Positions 39,834-50,813 of a DNA stretch of 64,000 nt are shown piece by piece; within the stretch, counting starts at the first letter, position 1; each line of letters opens with the position of its first letter. The position numbers and the translations under genes were made by a program. This DNA comes from Streptomyces musisoli (GTDB lineage: Bacteria > Actinomycetota > Actinomycetes > Streptomycetales > Streptomycetaceae). The DNA is taken from NCBI RefSeq assembly GCF_016741855.1, contig NZ_JAERRH010000003.1, positions 124,001 to 188,000 of the forward strand, in the 5' to 3' direction. The notes beneath the pieces are model-generated. The model saw nothing but the letters and a program-made list of their open reading frames with translations, made no database searches and was not told the origin of the DNA.

Positions 39834-40409
39834 TCAGACGTTGACGCCGAAGTCCTGCGCGATACCGCGCAGACCGGAGGCGTAGCCCTGGCCGATGGCG
39901 CGGAACTTCCACTCCGCCCCGTGCCGGTACAGCTCGCCGAAGACCATGGCGGTCTCGGTGGAGGCGTCCTCGCTCAGGTCGTAGCGGGCGATCTCCTGCT
40001 CGCCCGCCTGGTTCACCACGCGGATGAACGCGTTGCGGACCTGGCCGAAGGACTGCTGGCGGTTCTCGGCGTCGTAGATCGACACCGGGAAGACGATCTT
40101 CTCGACGTCGGCCGGGACGCCGGCCAGGTTGACCTTGATCTGCTCGTCGTCGCCCTCGCCCTCACCGGTGATGTTGTCGCCGGTGTGCTCGACCGAGCCG
40201 TCGGGGCTCTTGAGGTTGTTGAAGAAGACGAAGTGCTGGTCGCTCGCGACCTTGCCGGAGTTGTTCAGCAGCAGCGCGCTGGCGTCGAGGTCGAAGTCGG
40301 TGCCGGTCGTGGTGCGCACGTCCCACCCGAGACCGACGATGACGGCGGTCAGGCCCGGGGCCTCCTTCGTCAGCGATACGTTGCCGCCCTTGCTGAGGCT
40401 GACTCCCAC
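39834..40409 (-). CDS. TerD family protein, first gene of operon
   Basis: A 191-residue TerD protein with [36 protein letters not shown] (Ca2+ site), [20 protein letters not shown] and [24 protein letters not shown] at 40409 was chosen because GGAGG lies 4 bases upstream and the translation then starts at the invariant family N-terminus. It heads the leftward operon terD-terD-DUF475-TerA. The 138-base region upstream must hold the promoter; I see no convincing box in it. Confidence 0.93.
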   Translation of the reverse strand: MGVSLSKGGNVSLTKEAPGLTAVIVGLGWDVRTTTGTDFDLDASALLLNNSGKVASDQHFVFFNNLKSPDGSVEHTGDNITGEGEGDDEQIKVNLAGVPADVEKIVFPVSIYDAENRQQSFGQVRNAFIRVVNQAGEQEIARYDLSEDASTETAMVFGELYRHGAEWKFRAIGQGYASGLRGIAQDFGVNV

Positions 40410-40547
40410 GGGTCCTCCATGTGGTGTTCCGGGGCGGGAAGCCCCGTCGTGCTTCGGATATGGGATCAACGAGCCGATCCTAGTGACGGGTTCCCGCTCC
40501 CCGCAGACCCTGGAGCCGGTGAATCGCCGGTGTCGGCCCCGGCCGGC

Positions 40548-41006
40548 TCACAGGGTGTCGAGCGCCTTCACGTAGTCGCCGAGGTCACGGGCGTCCGGCA
40601 GGCCGTTGACCACGGTCCACCGCACGACGCCCTCCTTGTCGACGATGAAGGTGCCCCGGACGGCGCAGCCCTTGTCCTCGTCGAAGACGCCGTACGCGCG
40701 CGAGACGTTGCCGTGCGGCCAGAAGTCGCTGAGCAGCGGGTACTCCAGGCCCTCCTGCTCGGCGAAGACGCGCAGGGTGTGGATGGAGTCGTTGGAGACC
40801 GCGAGCAGCTGGGTGTCGCGGTCGGCGAACTTCGGCAGGTTGTCGCGCAGCTCGCACAGCTCGCCGGTGCACACGCCGGTGAAGGCGAAGGGGTAGAAGA
40901 GCAGGACCACGTTCTTCTCGCCGCGGAAGTCGGAGAGCTTCACGGTCCGGCCGTGGTTGTCCTTGAGCTCGAAGTCGGGCGCCTTGTCGCCGACCTGGAT
41001 CGCCAT
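40548..41006 (-). CDS. Peroxiredoxin, AhpE/BCP-like
   Basis: A 152-residue thioredoxin-fold peroxidase. [21 protein letters not shown] contains the PxxxT/SxxC peroxidatic site at Cys46, with a second Cys51 five residues later, the atypical 2-Cys (BCP/AhpE) arrangement. [25 protein letters not shown] is the standard N-terminal strand pair, and [18 protein letters not shown] the C-terminal core. It reduces H2O2 and organic peroxides. It lies between the terD operon and DUF3052; ATG 41006. Location next to the Ter genes fits an oxidative-stress theme but co-transcription is not shown. Confidence 0.9.
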   Translation of the reverse strand: MAIQVGDKAPDFELKDNHGRTVKLSDFRGEKNVVLLFYPFAFTGVCTGELCELRDNLPKFADRDTQLLAVSNDSIHTLRVFAEQEGLEYPLLSDFWPHGNVSRAYGVFDEDKGCAVRGTFIVDKEGVVRWTVVNGLPDARDLGDYVKALDTL

Positions 41007-41092
41007 CGTCGTGTTTCCCTTCGGTGGGCCGTTCGGATGAGAGCAGAGCAGAAAGCCGGCTCCAGCCTACGCAGCGATCACCGCGGAGTGAC

Positions 41093-41120
41093 GGACGGGC
41101 CGGGTGATCCCGGCCCGTCC
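41093..41120 (-). terminator. Hairpin terminator after DUF3052
   Basis: A perfect 12-bp stem (GGACGGGCCGGG with CCCGGCCCGTCC) with loop TGAT lies 16 bases after the DUF3052 stop on the minus strand. Confidence 0.75.
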
Positions 41121-41136
41121 GGTGATGACGAAGCGG

Positions 41137-41574
41137 TCACTTCTTGGACTTGGCCGCCTTCGGCGTCGCCAGCCGGCTGCCGCTCCAGTCCTTGCCCACG
41201 CTGACGCTCTTGGACGCCGTCAGGCCGGCCGTCGTGACGGCGTCCTGGATGTCGCTCGGTTCCACGTACCCCGAACGGCCGGTCTTCGGCGTCAGGAGCA
41301 GGATCGCGCCGCCCTCTTCGATGTACGTGGTGGCATCCACCAGCGCATCCGTCAGGTCGCCGTCGTCGTCACGGAACCAGAGCACGACGGCGTCGGCCAC
41401 GTCGTCGTAGTCCTCGTCCATCAGGTCGCCCTCGACGGCTTCCTCGATGGCCTCGCGGAGCTCCTGGTCGACGTCGTCGTCGTAGCCGATCTCCTGGACC
41501 ACCTGCCCGGGCTGGAACCCCAGCCTGGCGGCAGGGTTCGTCCGCTCCTCCGCGTGGTCCGCGGTCGCGCTCAC
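41137..41574 (-). CDS. DUF3052 domain protein
   Basis: A 145-residue soluble acidic protein of the DUF3052 family. Conserved blocks are AARLGFQPGQVVQEIGYDDDVDQELREAIEE, DADVVLWFRDDDGDLTDALVDA-type sequence, and GGAILLLTPKTGRSGYVEPSDIQDA. The tail is basic (TPKAAKSKK). The fold is thought to be beta-alpha; the function is unknown, although it is conserved next to aceE in Streptomyces. GTG 41574 was chosen because AGGAGG precedes it at ideal spacing, although an ATG exists 6 codons upstream. It is divergent from aceE. Confidence 0.85.
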   Translation of the reverse strand: MSATADHAEERTNPAARLGFQPGQVVQEIGYDDDVDQELREAIEEAVEGDLMDEDYDDVADAVVLWFRDDDGDLTDALVDATTYIEEGGAILLLTPKTGRSGYVEPSDIQDAVTTAGLTASKSVSVGKDWSGSRLATPKAAKSKK

Positions 41575-41981
41575 GGGTTGCCTCCTGATCATGTCTTGGT
41601 GAATATCTCAGCCACGCGCGTGCGCGAAGCATTGGCCGTAGTCCACACGGACGGGGCGGATCGCGCAAGTACCCGGCCGTCGGGACCGTCGAAACGGTGA
41701 TGATCCCGGCCGTGTCGCCGCAACTCCTGGCACCGTATCGCGCTTTTCCGGAGCCCACATCACACCGATGTGCCCGGTTTGCACGGTTCGGAATCATCCA
41801 GTGTTACGTCGCTCGAACAACTTTGCCATGCACGTCACACCCCGGGCGTATCGTTGCGTTTTGACCGGTGGCGCACCGGCGGGGACGACGATGGAGATGA
41901 CGTACGCCTTCCCGAGGTACACGATGGGGAACGGTGTAGGCAGGTGCAAAAAAACTGGCCCTCTGACAGGTAAGGAACAGC
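41575..41981. other. aceE/DUF3052 divergent control region
   Basis: This 407-base region holds both promoters. A palindrome CCGGTG-GCG-CACCGG lies at 41865-41879 just after a TTGA, 103 bases before the aceE start, and is a candidate operator. An A-run (CAAAAAAACTGG) lies near 41947. No coding frame is credible. Confidence 0.4.
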
Positions 41982-44729
<2,748 letters not shown>

Positions 44730-44755
44730 CCGCTGCGCTCGGCTTGGGCCGACTG

Positions 44756-45182
44756 GGTCGGGGGCCGGGGGGAGCTGCGAGACGACTGGGCCGGGAGCTG
44801 CGGATCGGTTTGGGTCGTGGGGAGCTGCGCGGGACGGTGCGGGTCGTGGGGAGCTGCGGGTCCGTGCGGGTCGTGGTCAGCTGCGGGTCGGTTTGGGCTG
44901 GTCGCGCAGTTCCCCGCGCCCCTTCGGGCGCTTGGCGCCGGCGTTGGCATCTCGGCTCGGGAGTTGCCGGACGGTGCGGGTCGTGGTCAGCCGCGGGTCG
45001 GTTTGGGCCGGTCGCGCAGTTCCCCGCGCCCCTTCGGGCGCTTGGCGCCGGCGTTGGCATCTCGGCTCGGGAGTTGCCGGACGGTGCGGGTCGTGGTCAG
45101 CCGCGGGGCCGTCTGGGCTGGTCGCGCAGTTCCCCGCGCCCCTTCGGGCGCTTGGTGCCGGCGTTGGCATCTCGGGTCGGGG
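44756..45182. repeat. Three 110-bp tandem repeats plus shorter flanking copies
   Basis: Full units start at 44864, 44974 and 45084 (the third is truncated near 45182). Each contains GTCGCGCAGTTCCCCGCGCC, with the hairpin GCGCCC-CTTC-GGGCGC, and ends GCCGGCGTTGGCATCTCGG. Shorter degenerate copies of GGTCGTGGGGAGCTGCGGG occupy 44756-44863. Copies 1 and 2 differ at only a few bases. The block separates aceE from the K+ channel gene. Confidence 0.9.
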
Positions 45183-45232
45183 TGGGGTGTTCGGTTCTTC
45201 GTTGGCCTTACTGTTTCTTTACGATTGTGCTC

Positions 45233-46078
45233 ATGGAGCGACAGTCGGCGCAGGAGCGGTGGGAGCGGCACACCCAGCGGCCGCTGTTGGCGCTCGCGGT
45301 GGCCTTCGCCGTCGCCTACGCCGTGCCGATCGTGAACGCGTCCGCCGGCCCCTCCGTGACCGCCGCCTGCACGGCGGTGGAGTGGGTGGTGTGGGGGGCG
45401 TTCGCCCTCGACTATCTGGTCCGGCTGGCGCTCGCCCCGCGGCGCAGGGAGTTCGTCCGGCGGCACTGGCTGGACCTGTGCGCGGTCGTGGTGCCGGTCC
45501 TCCAGCCGCTGCGGCTGCTGCGGCTGGTCTCGACGCTGCTGCTGGTCGGCCGCCGAGCCCGGATGGCTCCGCAGATCCGGCTGACCACGTACGTCGTCGG
45601 CGCCGTGATCGGGCTGCTGATGTTCGGCTCGCTGGCGGTGCTGTCCGTGGAACGGGAGTCGCCGCACGGGAACATCCGGACACTGGGTGACGCCGTGTGG
45701 TGGTCGTTCACGACGATGACGACCGTGGGCTACGGGGACCACGCGCCGACGACCGGGCTCGGCCGGATGGTCGCGGTCGGACTGATGCTGTCGGGGATCG
45801 CGCTGCTGGGTGTCGTGACCGCGAACATCGCCGCGTGGTTCATCTCGCGGTTCGAGAAGGACGACGTGGAGGAGCGGCGGCAGCGGGAGGCGATCGTCGC
45901 GCTGACCGAGGAGGTGCGGCTGCTGCGGGCGGAGGTGGCCCGGCTGGCGGAGCCGCCGGAAGGGGCGCGGGGGACCGTGGGACCGGCCCCCCACGCCGCG
46001 GCGGCCGGCGAACGCCCTCGCCGTCACGGCGAGGCCCCGTCAGCCGAAACAGCCCAGCGGCGGGACGCCCTCGGCTAG
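45233..46078 (+). CDS. Voltage-gated-like potassium channel protein
   Basis: A 281-residue channel of the KvAP/Kch type. Hydrophobic segments include PLLALAVAFAVAYAVPIVNAS (S1), VEWVVWGAFALDYLVRLALAP, and the arginine-containing RLLRLVSTLLLVGRRARM that could be an S4-like voltage sensor. The pore helix and filter are WWSFTTMTTVGYGDHAPTTGLGR (TVGYGD), followed by the inner helix MLSGIALLGVVTANIAAWFISRF. The C-terminal 60 residues form a coiled coil (EERRQREAIVALTEEVRLLRAEVARL) and a disordered tail. Its stop codon TAG lies in the CTAG duplicated by a MITE. Confidence 0.88.
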   Translation: MERQSAQERWERHTQRPLLALAVAFAVAYAVPIVNASAGPSVTAACTAVEWVVWGAFALDYLVRLALAPRRREFVRRHWLDLCAVVVPVLQPLRLLRLVSTLLLVGRRARMAPQIRLTTYVVGAVIGLLMFGSLAVLSVERESPHGNIRTLGDAVWWSFTTMTTVGYGDHAPTTGLGRMVAVGLMLSGIALLGVVTANIAAWFISRFEKDDVEERRQREAIVALTEEVRLLRAEVARLAEPPEGARGTVGPAPHAAAAGERPRRHGEAPSAETAQRRDALG

Positions 46079-46307
46079 GGCCTCTCGTTTGGATCATGCC
46101 GGGCTCGCGGGGTCTGGCACCATTCCCCCACTCTCGGCTTCGCTCGAGCGGGAGGTGCCCCCACCGCCGCGTTGTCGTCGGTTGCCATGGCTCCGCCATG
46201 GCGCCCTCCTCCGCCTTGCGATGCTCCCCCCACTGCCTGAACGGCGTGGGAGGTGCCCCCATCACCAGACCGCGCTCCCAGATCCAGCCTGATCCAAACG
46301 AAAGAGC
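46079..46307. mobile_element. MITE-like element flanked by CTAG duplications
   Basis: The 18-bp terminal inverted repeats are GGCCTCTCGTTTGGATCA (46079-46096) and TGATCCAAACGAAAGAGC (46290-46307), matching at 15 of 18 bases. Both ends are flanked by CTAG (46075-46078 and 46308-46311). The 229-bp element carries no gene. Internally GGGAGGTGCCCCCA occurs twice and CCATGGCTCCGCCATGG is a palindrome. TIR length, size and CTAG duplication resemble non-autonomous derivatives of IS5-type transposons, common in Streptomyces. Confidence 0.8.
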
Positions 46308-46311
46308 CTAG

Positions 46312-46463
46312 GCCCCTCCGCCTCCCGGACCCGACCTGACCTGAATCGGACCCGGCCCGGTCCGGTCTGACCCGGCGTGATGTGCCAGATCCGGCGTGAT
46401 GCGAACTGGCCCGGCCCGGTCCAAGGTGATCGGCCACGCACGGCCCGCTCCGAACGGCAGGCG
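46312..46463. other. GC-rich gap beyond MITE
   Basis: The gap contains degenerate CCCGGCCCGGTCC repeats (46345-46425) but no gene or recognisable site. Confidence 0.4.
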
Positions 46464-46769
46464 CTAGAGCAGGCCATGGCTCCACGTGGCCGCGCCCGCC
46501 AGGGCGATGAGGGCCAGCAAGGTGTCGATCGCGCCCAGGATCAGGGCCACCAGGGCCGGGACGTTGCGGTCACCGGACCACTTGCGGCCCATCGACTGCC
46601 AGCCGCAGAACATCGCGACGGGGCCGAGGACGACGCCCAGCGCGAAGAAGCCGGCCACCGCGCAGATGGCACCGATGATCCCGAGCGTTGCGCGGTCCGG
46701 CCCGGTCCGTTGCCACGTGCGGCCACGTGACCGGGGGTACCCGCGCGTTCCGTGCCCGAAGCCCGCCAT
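46464..46769 (-). CDS. Small membrane protein, DUF4190-like
   Basis: A 101-residue protein with a polar, basic N-terminus (GHGTRGYPRSRGRTWQRTGPD) and two hydrophobic helices: TLGIIGAICAVAGFFALGVVLGPVAMFCGW and ALVALILGAIDTLLALIALAG. The pattern GIIGAICAVAGFF...GPVAMFCGWQSMGR is typical of small DUF4190-type proteins that lie in actinobacterial membranes. The function is unknown. The start ATG 46769 is the second of two adjacent ATG codons, with AGGGAG at the better spacing. Confidence 0.75.
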   Translation of the reverse strand: MAGFGHGTRGYPRSRGRTWQRTGPDRATLGIIGAICAVAGFFALGVVLGPVAMFCGWQSMGRKWSGDRNVPALVALILGAIDTLLALIALAGAATWSHGLL

Positions 46770-47007
46770 CATCAACTCCCTGAGGCATATGGACAGTTCG
46801 GCTTCGGAGTGCGGGTACCCCGGTTCCGCCGGGGCAGACCTGCGCGCGCCGCCCCCCTCCAGCGGCGCGCACCGCGGCCCAGTGGTCCCCCATGCCCTGC
46901 GGAGGACTTGACCCACTGTGACCTGCGGCGCGTGCCGGGAGCCAGGGATCTTCAGCGCAGTCACCCTGATAGGGGAACTCCGCCCGGAAGAGGCATGAGA
47001 CGCGGGA

Positions 47008-48627
47008 TCAGATGTGGCCCACGCCGGCGCCCGCCTCCGCGTTCGCGCCCCGCTTGGTGAGCAGCGCGACCAGGACGGCGACCGCCGCCACGCCCGCCGC
47101 CACCAGGGAGGCGAGGCTCATGCCCGAGACGAAGGTGTGGTGGGCCACCTCGGTGATCTTCGCGGCGACCGGTTCCGGCGTGCCCTTGGCCACGGGGGCG
47201 ACCCCCTGCTGGACGGCCTCGGCCGCCTGGTGCAGCTGCCGCGGGGGCAGCTTCGGCAGGCCGGCGCCCGCCCAGTTGTCCGCGAGGGTGCTGTCGACCT
47301 TGGAGGCCATCACCGCGCCGAGGACGGCCGTGCCCAGGCTGCCGCCGATCTGCATCGCGGCCTGCTGCAGACCGCCCGCCACGCCGGACAGCTCCATCGG
47401 GGCGTTGCCGACGATGACCTCGGTGGCGCCGACCATGACCGGCGCGAGGCCGAGGCCGAGCAGGGCGAACCAGACGGACATCACGCCGCTGCCGGTGTTC
47501 TCCTCGAGCGTGGACATGCCGTACATGGCGATCGCGGTGACGGCCATGCCGCCCGCCAGCGGGACGCGCGGGCCGAGCTTGGTGATCATCGCGCCGGCCA
47601 GCGGGGAGCCCACGATCATCATGCCGGTCAGCGGCAGCAGGTGCAGGCCCGCGTCGATCGGGCTCATGCCGTGCACGTTCTGGAGGTAGAAGGTGACGAA
47701 GAACAGCCCGCCCATGAACGCGATGGCCATGAGGACCATCAGGACGACGCCGGCGGACAGCGGGACCGAGCGGAACAGCGCCAGCGGGATCAGCGGCTCC
47801 CTCACCCTCGTCTCCCAGAAGGAGAAGAGGGCGAAGCCGACGACCGAGACGACGACGAACAGCCAGGTCCTGCCGTCGCCCCAGCCCCAGGCGGGGGCCT
47901 TGATGAGGGCCCAGACCAGGCAGAACATCGCGCCCGAGAGCAGGACGATGCCGAGGATGTCGAAGGACCGCGGGGCGTTTTGGGCGCGGTGGTCGCGCAG
48001 GATCAGCGAGCCCATCAGGAGGGCGAGGGCGCCGACCGGCACGTTGACGAAGAACACCGACTGCCAGTTGACGTGCTCGACGAGGACTCCGCCGAGGATC
48101 GGGCCGCCCGCCGTGGACGCGCCGATCACCATGCCCCAGATGCCGATCGCCATGTTGAGCTTCTCGGCCGGGAAGGTGGCCCGCAGCAGGCCGAGCGCGG
48201 CCGGCATCAGCAGCGCGCCGAACAGGCCCTGGAACACGCGGAACGTGACGACCGCGGCGATGCTGTTCGACAGGCCGATGGCGCCGGAGGCCGTGGCGAA
48301 GCCGGTCACGCCGATGAGGAAGGTCTGCCGGTGGCCGAAGCGGTCACCGAGCTTGCCCGCGGTGATCAGGGAGACCGCCAGGGCCAGGAAGTAGGCGTTG
48401 GTGATCCACTGCAGCTGGGCCCAGCTGGCGTGCAGATCCCTGCCGATCGCCGGGTTGGCGATCGCCACGATGGTGCCGTCGAGGGCCACCATCATGACCC
48501 CGACGGCGACGGTGAGGAGAGTGAGCCACGGATGGCCGCGCAGCCCCGCGGCCGGGGTCGGCTCCGACGTGGCTGCCGACGCTTTGTCCCCCGGCCCCGT
48601 GGTGTCGATGGTGGTCTGACTAGTCAT
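47008..48627 (-). CDS. DHA2-type (EmrB/QacA) drug exporter
   Basis: A 539-residue, 14-helix proton antiporter. MVALDGTIVAIANPAIGRDLHASWAQLQWI is helix 1, GKLGDRFGHRQTFLIGV loop 2-3 motif A, GGPILGGVLVEHVNWQSVFFVN motif C, and the second-half signature GPRVPLAGGMAVTAIAMYGMS is also clear. It should export hydrophobic drugs or antibiotics, perhaps one the organism makes or meets. The divergent TetR gene (115 bases away) is the obvious local repressor. C-terminus VALLTKRGANAEAGAGVGHI. ATG 48627. Confidence 0.9.
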   Translation of the reverse strand: MTSQTTIDTTGPGDKASAATSEPTPAAGLRGHPWLTLLTVAVGVMMVALDGTIVAIANPAIGRDLHASWAQLQWITNAYFLALAVSLITAGKLGDRFGHRQTFLIGVTGFATASGAIGLSNSIAAVVTFRVFQGLFGALLMPAALGLLRATFPAEKLNMAIGIWGMVIGASTAGGPILGGVLVEHVNWQSVFFVNVPVGALALLMGSLILRDHRAQNAPRSFDILGIVLLSGAMFCLVWALIKAPAWGWGDGRTWLFVVVSVVGFALFSFWETRVREPLIPLALFRSVPLSAGVVLMVLMAIAFMGGLFFVTFYLQNVHGMSPIDAGLHLLPLTGMMIVGSPLAGAMITKLGPRVPLAGGMAVTAIAMYGMSTLEENTGSGVMSVWFALLGLGLAPVMVGATEVIVGNAPMELSGVAGGLQQAAMQIGGSLGTAVLGAVMASKVDSTLADNWAGAGLPKLPPRQLHQAAEAVQQGVAPVAKGTPEPVAAKITEVAHHTFVSGMSLASLVAAGVAAVAVLVALLTKRGANAEAGAGVGHI

Positions 48628-48742
48628 ACTCCGAGGCTAGTGACAGCCACTGACAGTTGACAAACGAATTCACTAGTCGGTGACTGACACGGCATCGGCG
48701 GCATAGGCTGAGCCGGAAGGACGTGCACGGAAAGAGGGGCCA
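48628..48742. promoter_or_regulatory. Divergent exporter/TetR control region
   Basis: CTAGTG (48637-48642) and CACTAG (48671-48676) form an inverted pair. TGACAG is repeated directly at 48641 and 48651, and TTGACA at 48657-48662 could be a plus-strand -35 box. These overlap, as is expected of a TetR operator that blocks both promoters. Confidence 0.45.
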
Positions 48743-49378
48743 TTGGAGACGCTGCGCGAGCGGAAGAAGCGGCGTACCCGGGAAGCACTGCTGCGGGCCG
48801 CTCTCGAACTGTTCACCACGCAGGGGTACGAGCAGACCACCATCGACGAGATCGTCGAGGCCGTCGACGTCTCCCAGCGCACCTTCTTCCGTTACTTCGC
48901 GGGCAAGGAGGACGTCGCCTTCACGGTCCAGGAGATGACGGAGGCGGCCTTCGTGGCGGCCGTACGCGCGCGCCCGCCGCACGAGGCGCCGATGAAGGCC
49001 CTGCGGCAGGCGTTCCTGGAGGGCTGGGACGCGATCTGCGAGACCGTCGAGTCGGTCGTCCCGGTCGAGCTGCACCTGCGCATGTACCGGACGATCGAGT
49101 CGACCCCCGCGCTGCTCGCCGCCCATCTGCGCCGGTCGGCGGCCACGGAGGAGACCCTCGCGCGCGTGCTGGCCGAGCGGGAGGGCGTCGACGTGGACAC
49201 CGATCCGCGACCCCGGCTGGCGGTGGCCGTGTTCGGCGGGGTGATAAGAGTCACGGAACGGCATTGGTGCACGAACGAGGATTTCGGCCCGGAATCGATC
49301 CGTATGCTCACCGCGACGTACCTCGATCAGGTGGGTTCGGCGCTCACGGGAAACTGGCGCGCCACCCGAGGCCGTTGA
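48743..49378 (+). CDS. TetR-family regulator of the adjacent exporter
   Basis: A 211-residue TetR protein. The N-terminal helix-turn-helix is ALLRAALELFTTQGYEQTTIDEIVEAVDVSQRTFFRYFAGKEDV, the canonical TetR DNA-binding domain (HTH at residues 25-50). The C-terminal domain is helical and ligand-binding, with the TetR_C-like ARPPHEAPMKALRQAFLEGW and an arginine-rich end. TTG 48743 follows AGAGGGGC. Its divergent partner is the DHA2 exporter, so it probably represses that gene and releases on substrate binding. Confidence 0.88.
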   Translation: METLRERKKRRTREALLRAALELFTTQGYEQTTIDEIVEAVDVSQRTFFRYFAGKEDVAFTVQEMTEAAFVAAVRARPPHEAPMKALRQAFLEGWDAICETVESVVPVELHLRMYRTIESTPALLAAHLRRSAATEETLARVLAEREGVDVDTDPRPRLAVAVFGGVIRVTERHWCTNEDFGPESIRMLTATYLDQVGSALTGNWRATRGR

Positions 49379-49529
49379 CACCCCGTCCGATGAATCGCGG
49401 ACGCGGTGTGCGCTGAACTCCGGCGCGGCTGCCCCGAGATCACCGGCGCAGCGTCCACCGCCCACCAAAACGTGATCCCTGTCACTCGGTTACCCCGAGA
49501 CCCGCCCGTTCTCCTAGTGTGTCCTCCCA

Positions 49530-50747
49530 GTGACTTCCTTCGACACCTCCCCGCAACTCAACGTCTGGCGCGCACTGCCTGCCCTGGCCGTGGTGTTCGT
49601 GATGCTCGCGACCACCGGCTGGACCGCCCTGCACACCCACCGGGAGTCGTCGGCGCTTCAGGCCTCGCTCGACAAGTGGGAGCACGGCCGCATCCACGGC
49701 CTCCGGCTGCCGGACCCCGACGCCGCCCCGGCGCGGCTCGGCCGCTTCTTCGCCTCGCTCACCCCCCACGACCACGACCGTCTCGCCCACCGCTACGCGC
49801 TCGCGGTCGGCAACATGAACGGTGCCCCCGCCTCCCTGCGCTACCGGGCCAACCGCATCGCGCTGGAGCAGGCCCGCAAGGTCGAGCGCACACGGATGCA
49901 CGACAGCCGGATCAGCCCGGCCGGCCGGCAGGACGCGGGCAGCCGCATGCACCGCTACGAGTCCCTGCTGACCCCCGGCCGGCAGATCCTCGCCTTCGAC
50001 CCCGAGGGCTCGGGCCGGATCGCCGAGGTGTTCGGCGACCTGGACTCGGCCCGGCGGATCTCGGTCGTCGTCCCCGGCGTCGACACCGACCTGCTCACCT
50101 TCCAGCGGACCTACCGCCCGTACAGCGCCCCGGTCGGCATGGCCAAGGCCCTGTACGCGGCCGAGCGCACGGCGAGCCCCTCGACCCCCACGGCCGTGAT
50201 CGCCTGGGCCGACTACACCTCGCCCAACGGGCTCGGGGTGGACGCGGCCACCGGCCTGCGCGCCGGGGAGGGTGCCGTGCGGCTGAACGCGCTGCTGCGC
50301 GCGCTGCCCGGCCGGGCCCCGGTGTCGATGTTCTGTCACAGCTACGGTTCGGTGCTCTGCGGGGTGGCCGCGCACGGCATGCCCCGCCGGGTCTCCGACA
50401 TAGCGGTGGCCGCGAGCCCCGGCATGCGCGTCACGAAGGCCTCGCACCTGGGCACGACGGCCCGGGTGTGGGCCATGCGGGACGCCAGCGACTGGGTGCA
50501 GGACGTGCCGTACCTGGAGCTGGGCGGCCTCGGCCACGGCGCCGACCCGGTGGGTTCCGGCTTCGGGGCACGGGTGCTGTCGGCCCGGGACGCCCAGGGG
50601 CACAGCGGTTACTTCCAGCCCGGCACGGACAGCCTGCGCAACCTCGCCGACATCGGCGTGGGCGCGTACGAGGCGGTGACGTGTGCACGGGAGGACGATG
50701 CGTGCCGGTCCGGTCTGTCCGGCACGACGACGGCCGGACGCGCGTAG
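49530..50747 (+). CDS. DUF1023 alpha/beta hydrolase, secreted or membrane anchored
   Basis: A 405-residue protein. A hydrophobic N-terminus (ALPALAVVFVMLATTGWTAL) is a signal or anchor. Residues 130-330 form the DUF1023 hydrolase region, with RISVVVPGVDTDLLTFQRTY and the nucleophile elbow MFCHSYGSVLCG. The elbow is C-H-S-Y-G rather than G-x-S-x-G, a variant seen in this family. GRVWAMRDASDWVQDVPY follows. The enzyme may be a lipase or esterase of the cell surface. GTG 49530 has no ribosome site, but a TAGTGT box lies 9 bases upstream, so the mRNA may be leaderless. Confidence 0.8.
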   Translation: MTSFDTSPQLNVWRALPALAVVFVMLATTGWTALHTHRESSALQASLDKWEHGRIHGLRLPDPDAAPARLGRFFASLTPHDHDRLAHRYALAVGNMNGAPASLRYRANRIALEQARKVERTRMHDSRISPAGRQDAGSRMHRYESLLTPGRQILAFDPEGSGRIAEVFGDLDSARRISVVVPGVDTDLLTFQRTYRPYSAPVGMAKALYAAERTASPSTPTAVIAWADYTSPNGLGVDAATGLRAGEGAVRLNALLRALPGRAPVSMFCHSYGSVLCGVAAHGMPRRVSDIAVAASPGMRVTKASHLGTTARVWAMRDASDWVQDVPYLELGGLGHGADPVGSGFGARVLSARDAQGHSGYFQPGTDSLRNLADIGVGAYEAVTCAREDDACRSGLSGTTTAGRA

Positions 50748-50813
50748 AAACAGCAGGAAGTGCGGTCTGCGCGGGTGGCGACGGAGGGGCACGTGCCGCA
50801 TACGATGAGCCGC

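Noticed and set aside
44864..45182. CRISPR or attachment-site cluster
   Set aside because: The 110-bp units are near-identical along their whole length, so there are no spacers, and no integrase is nearby.
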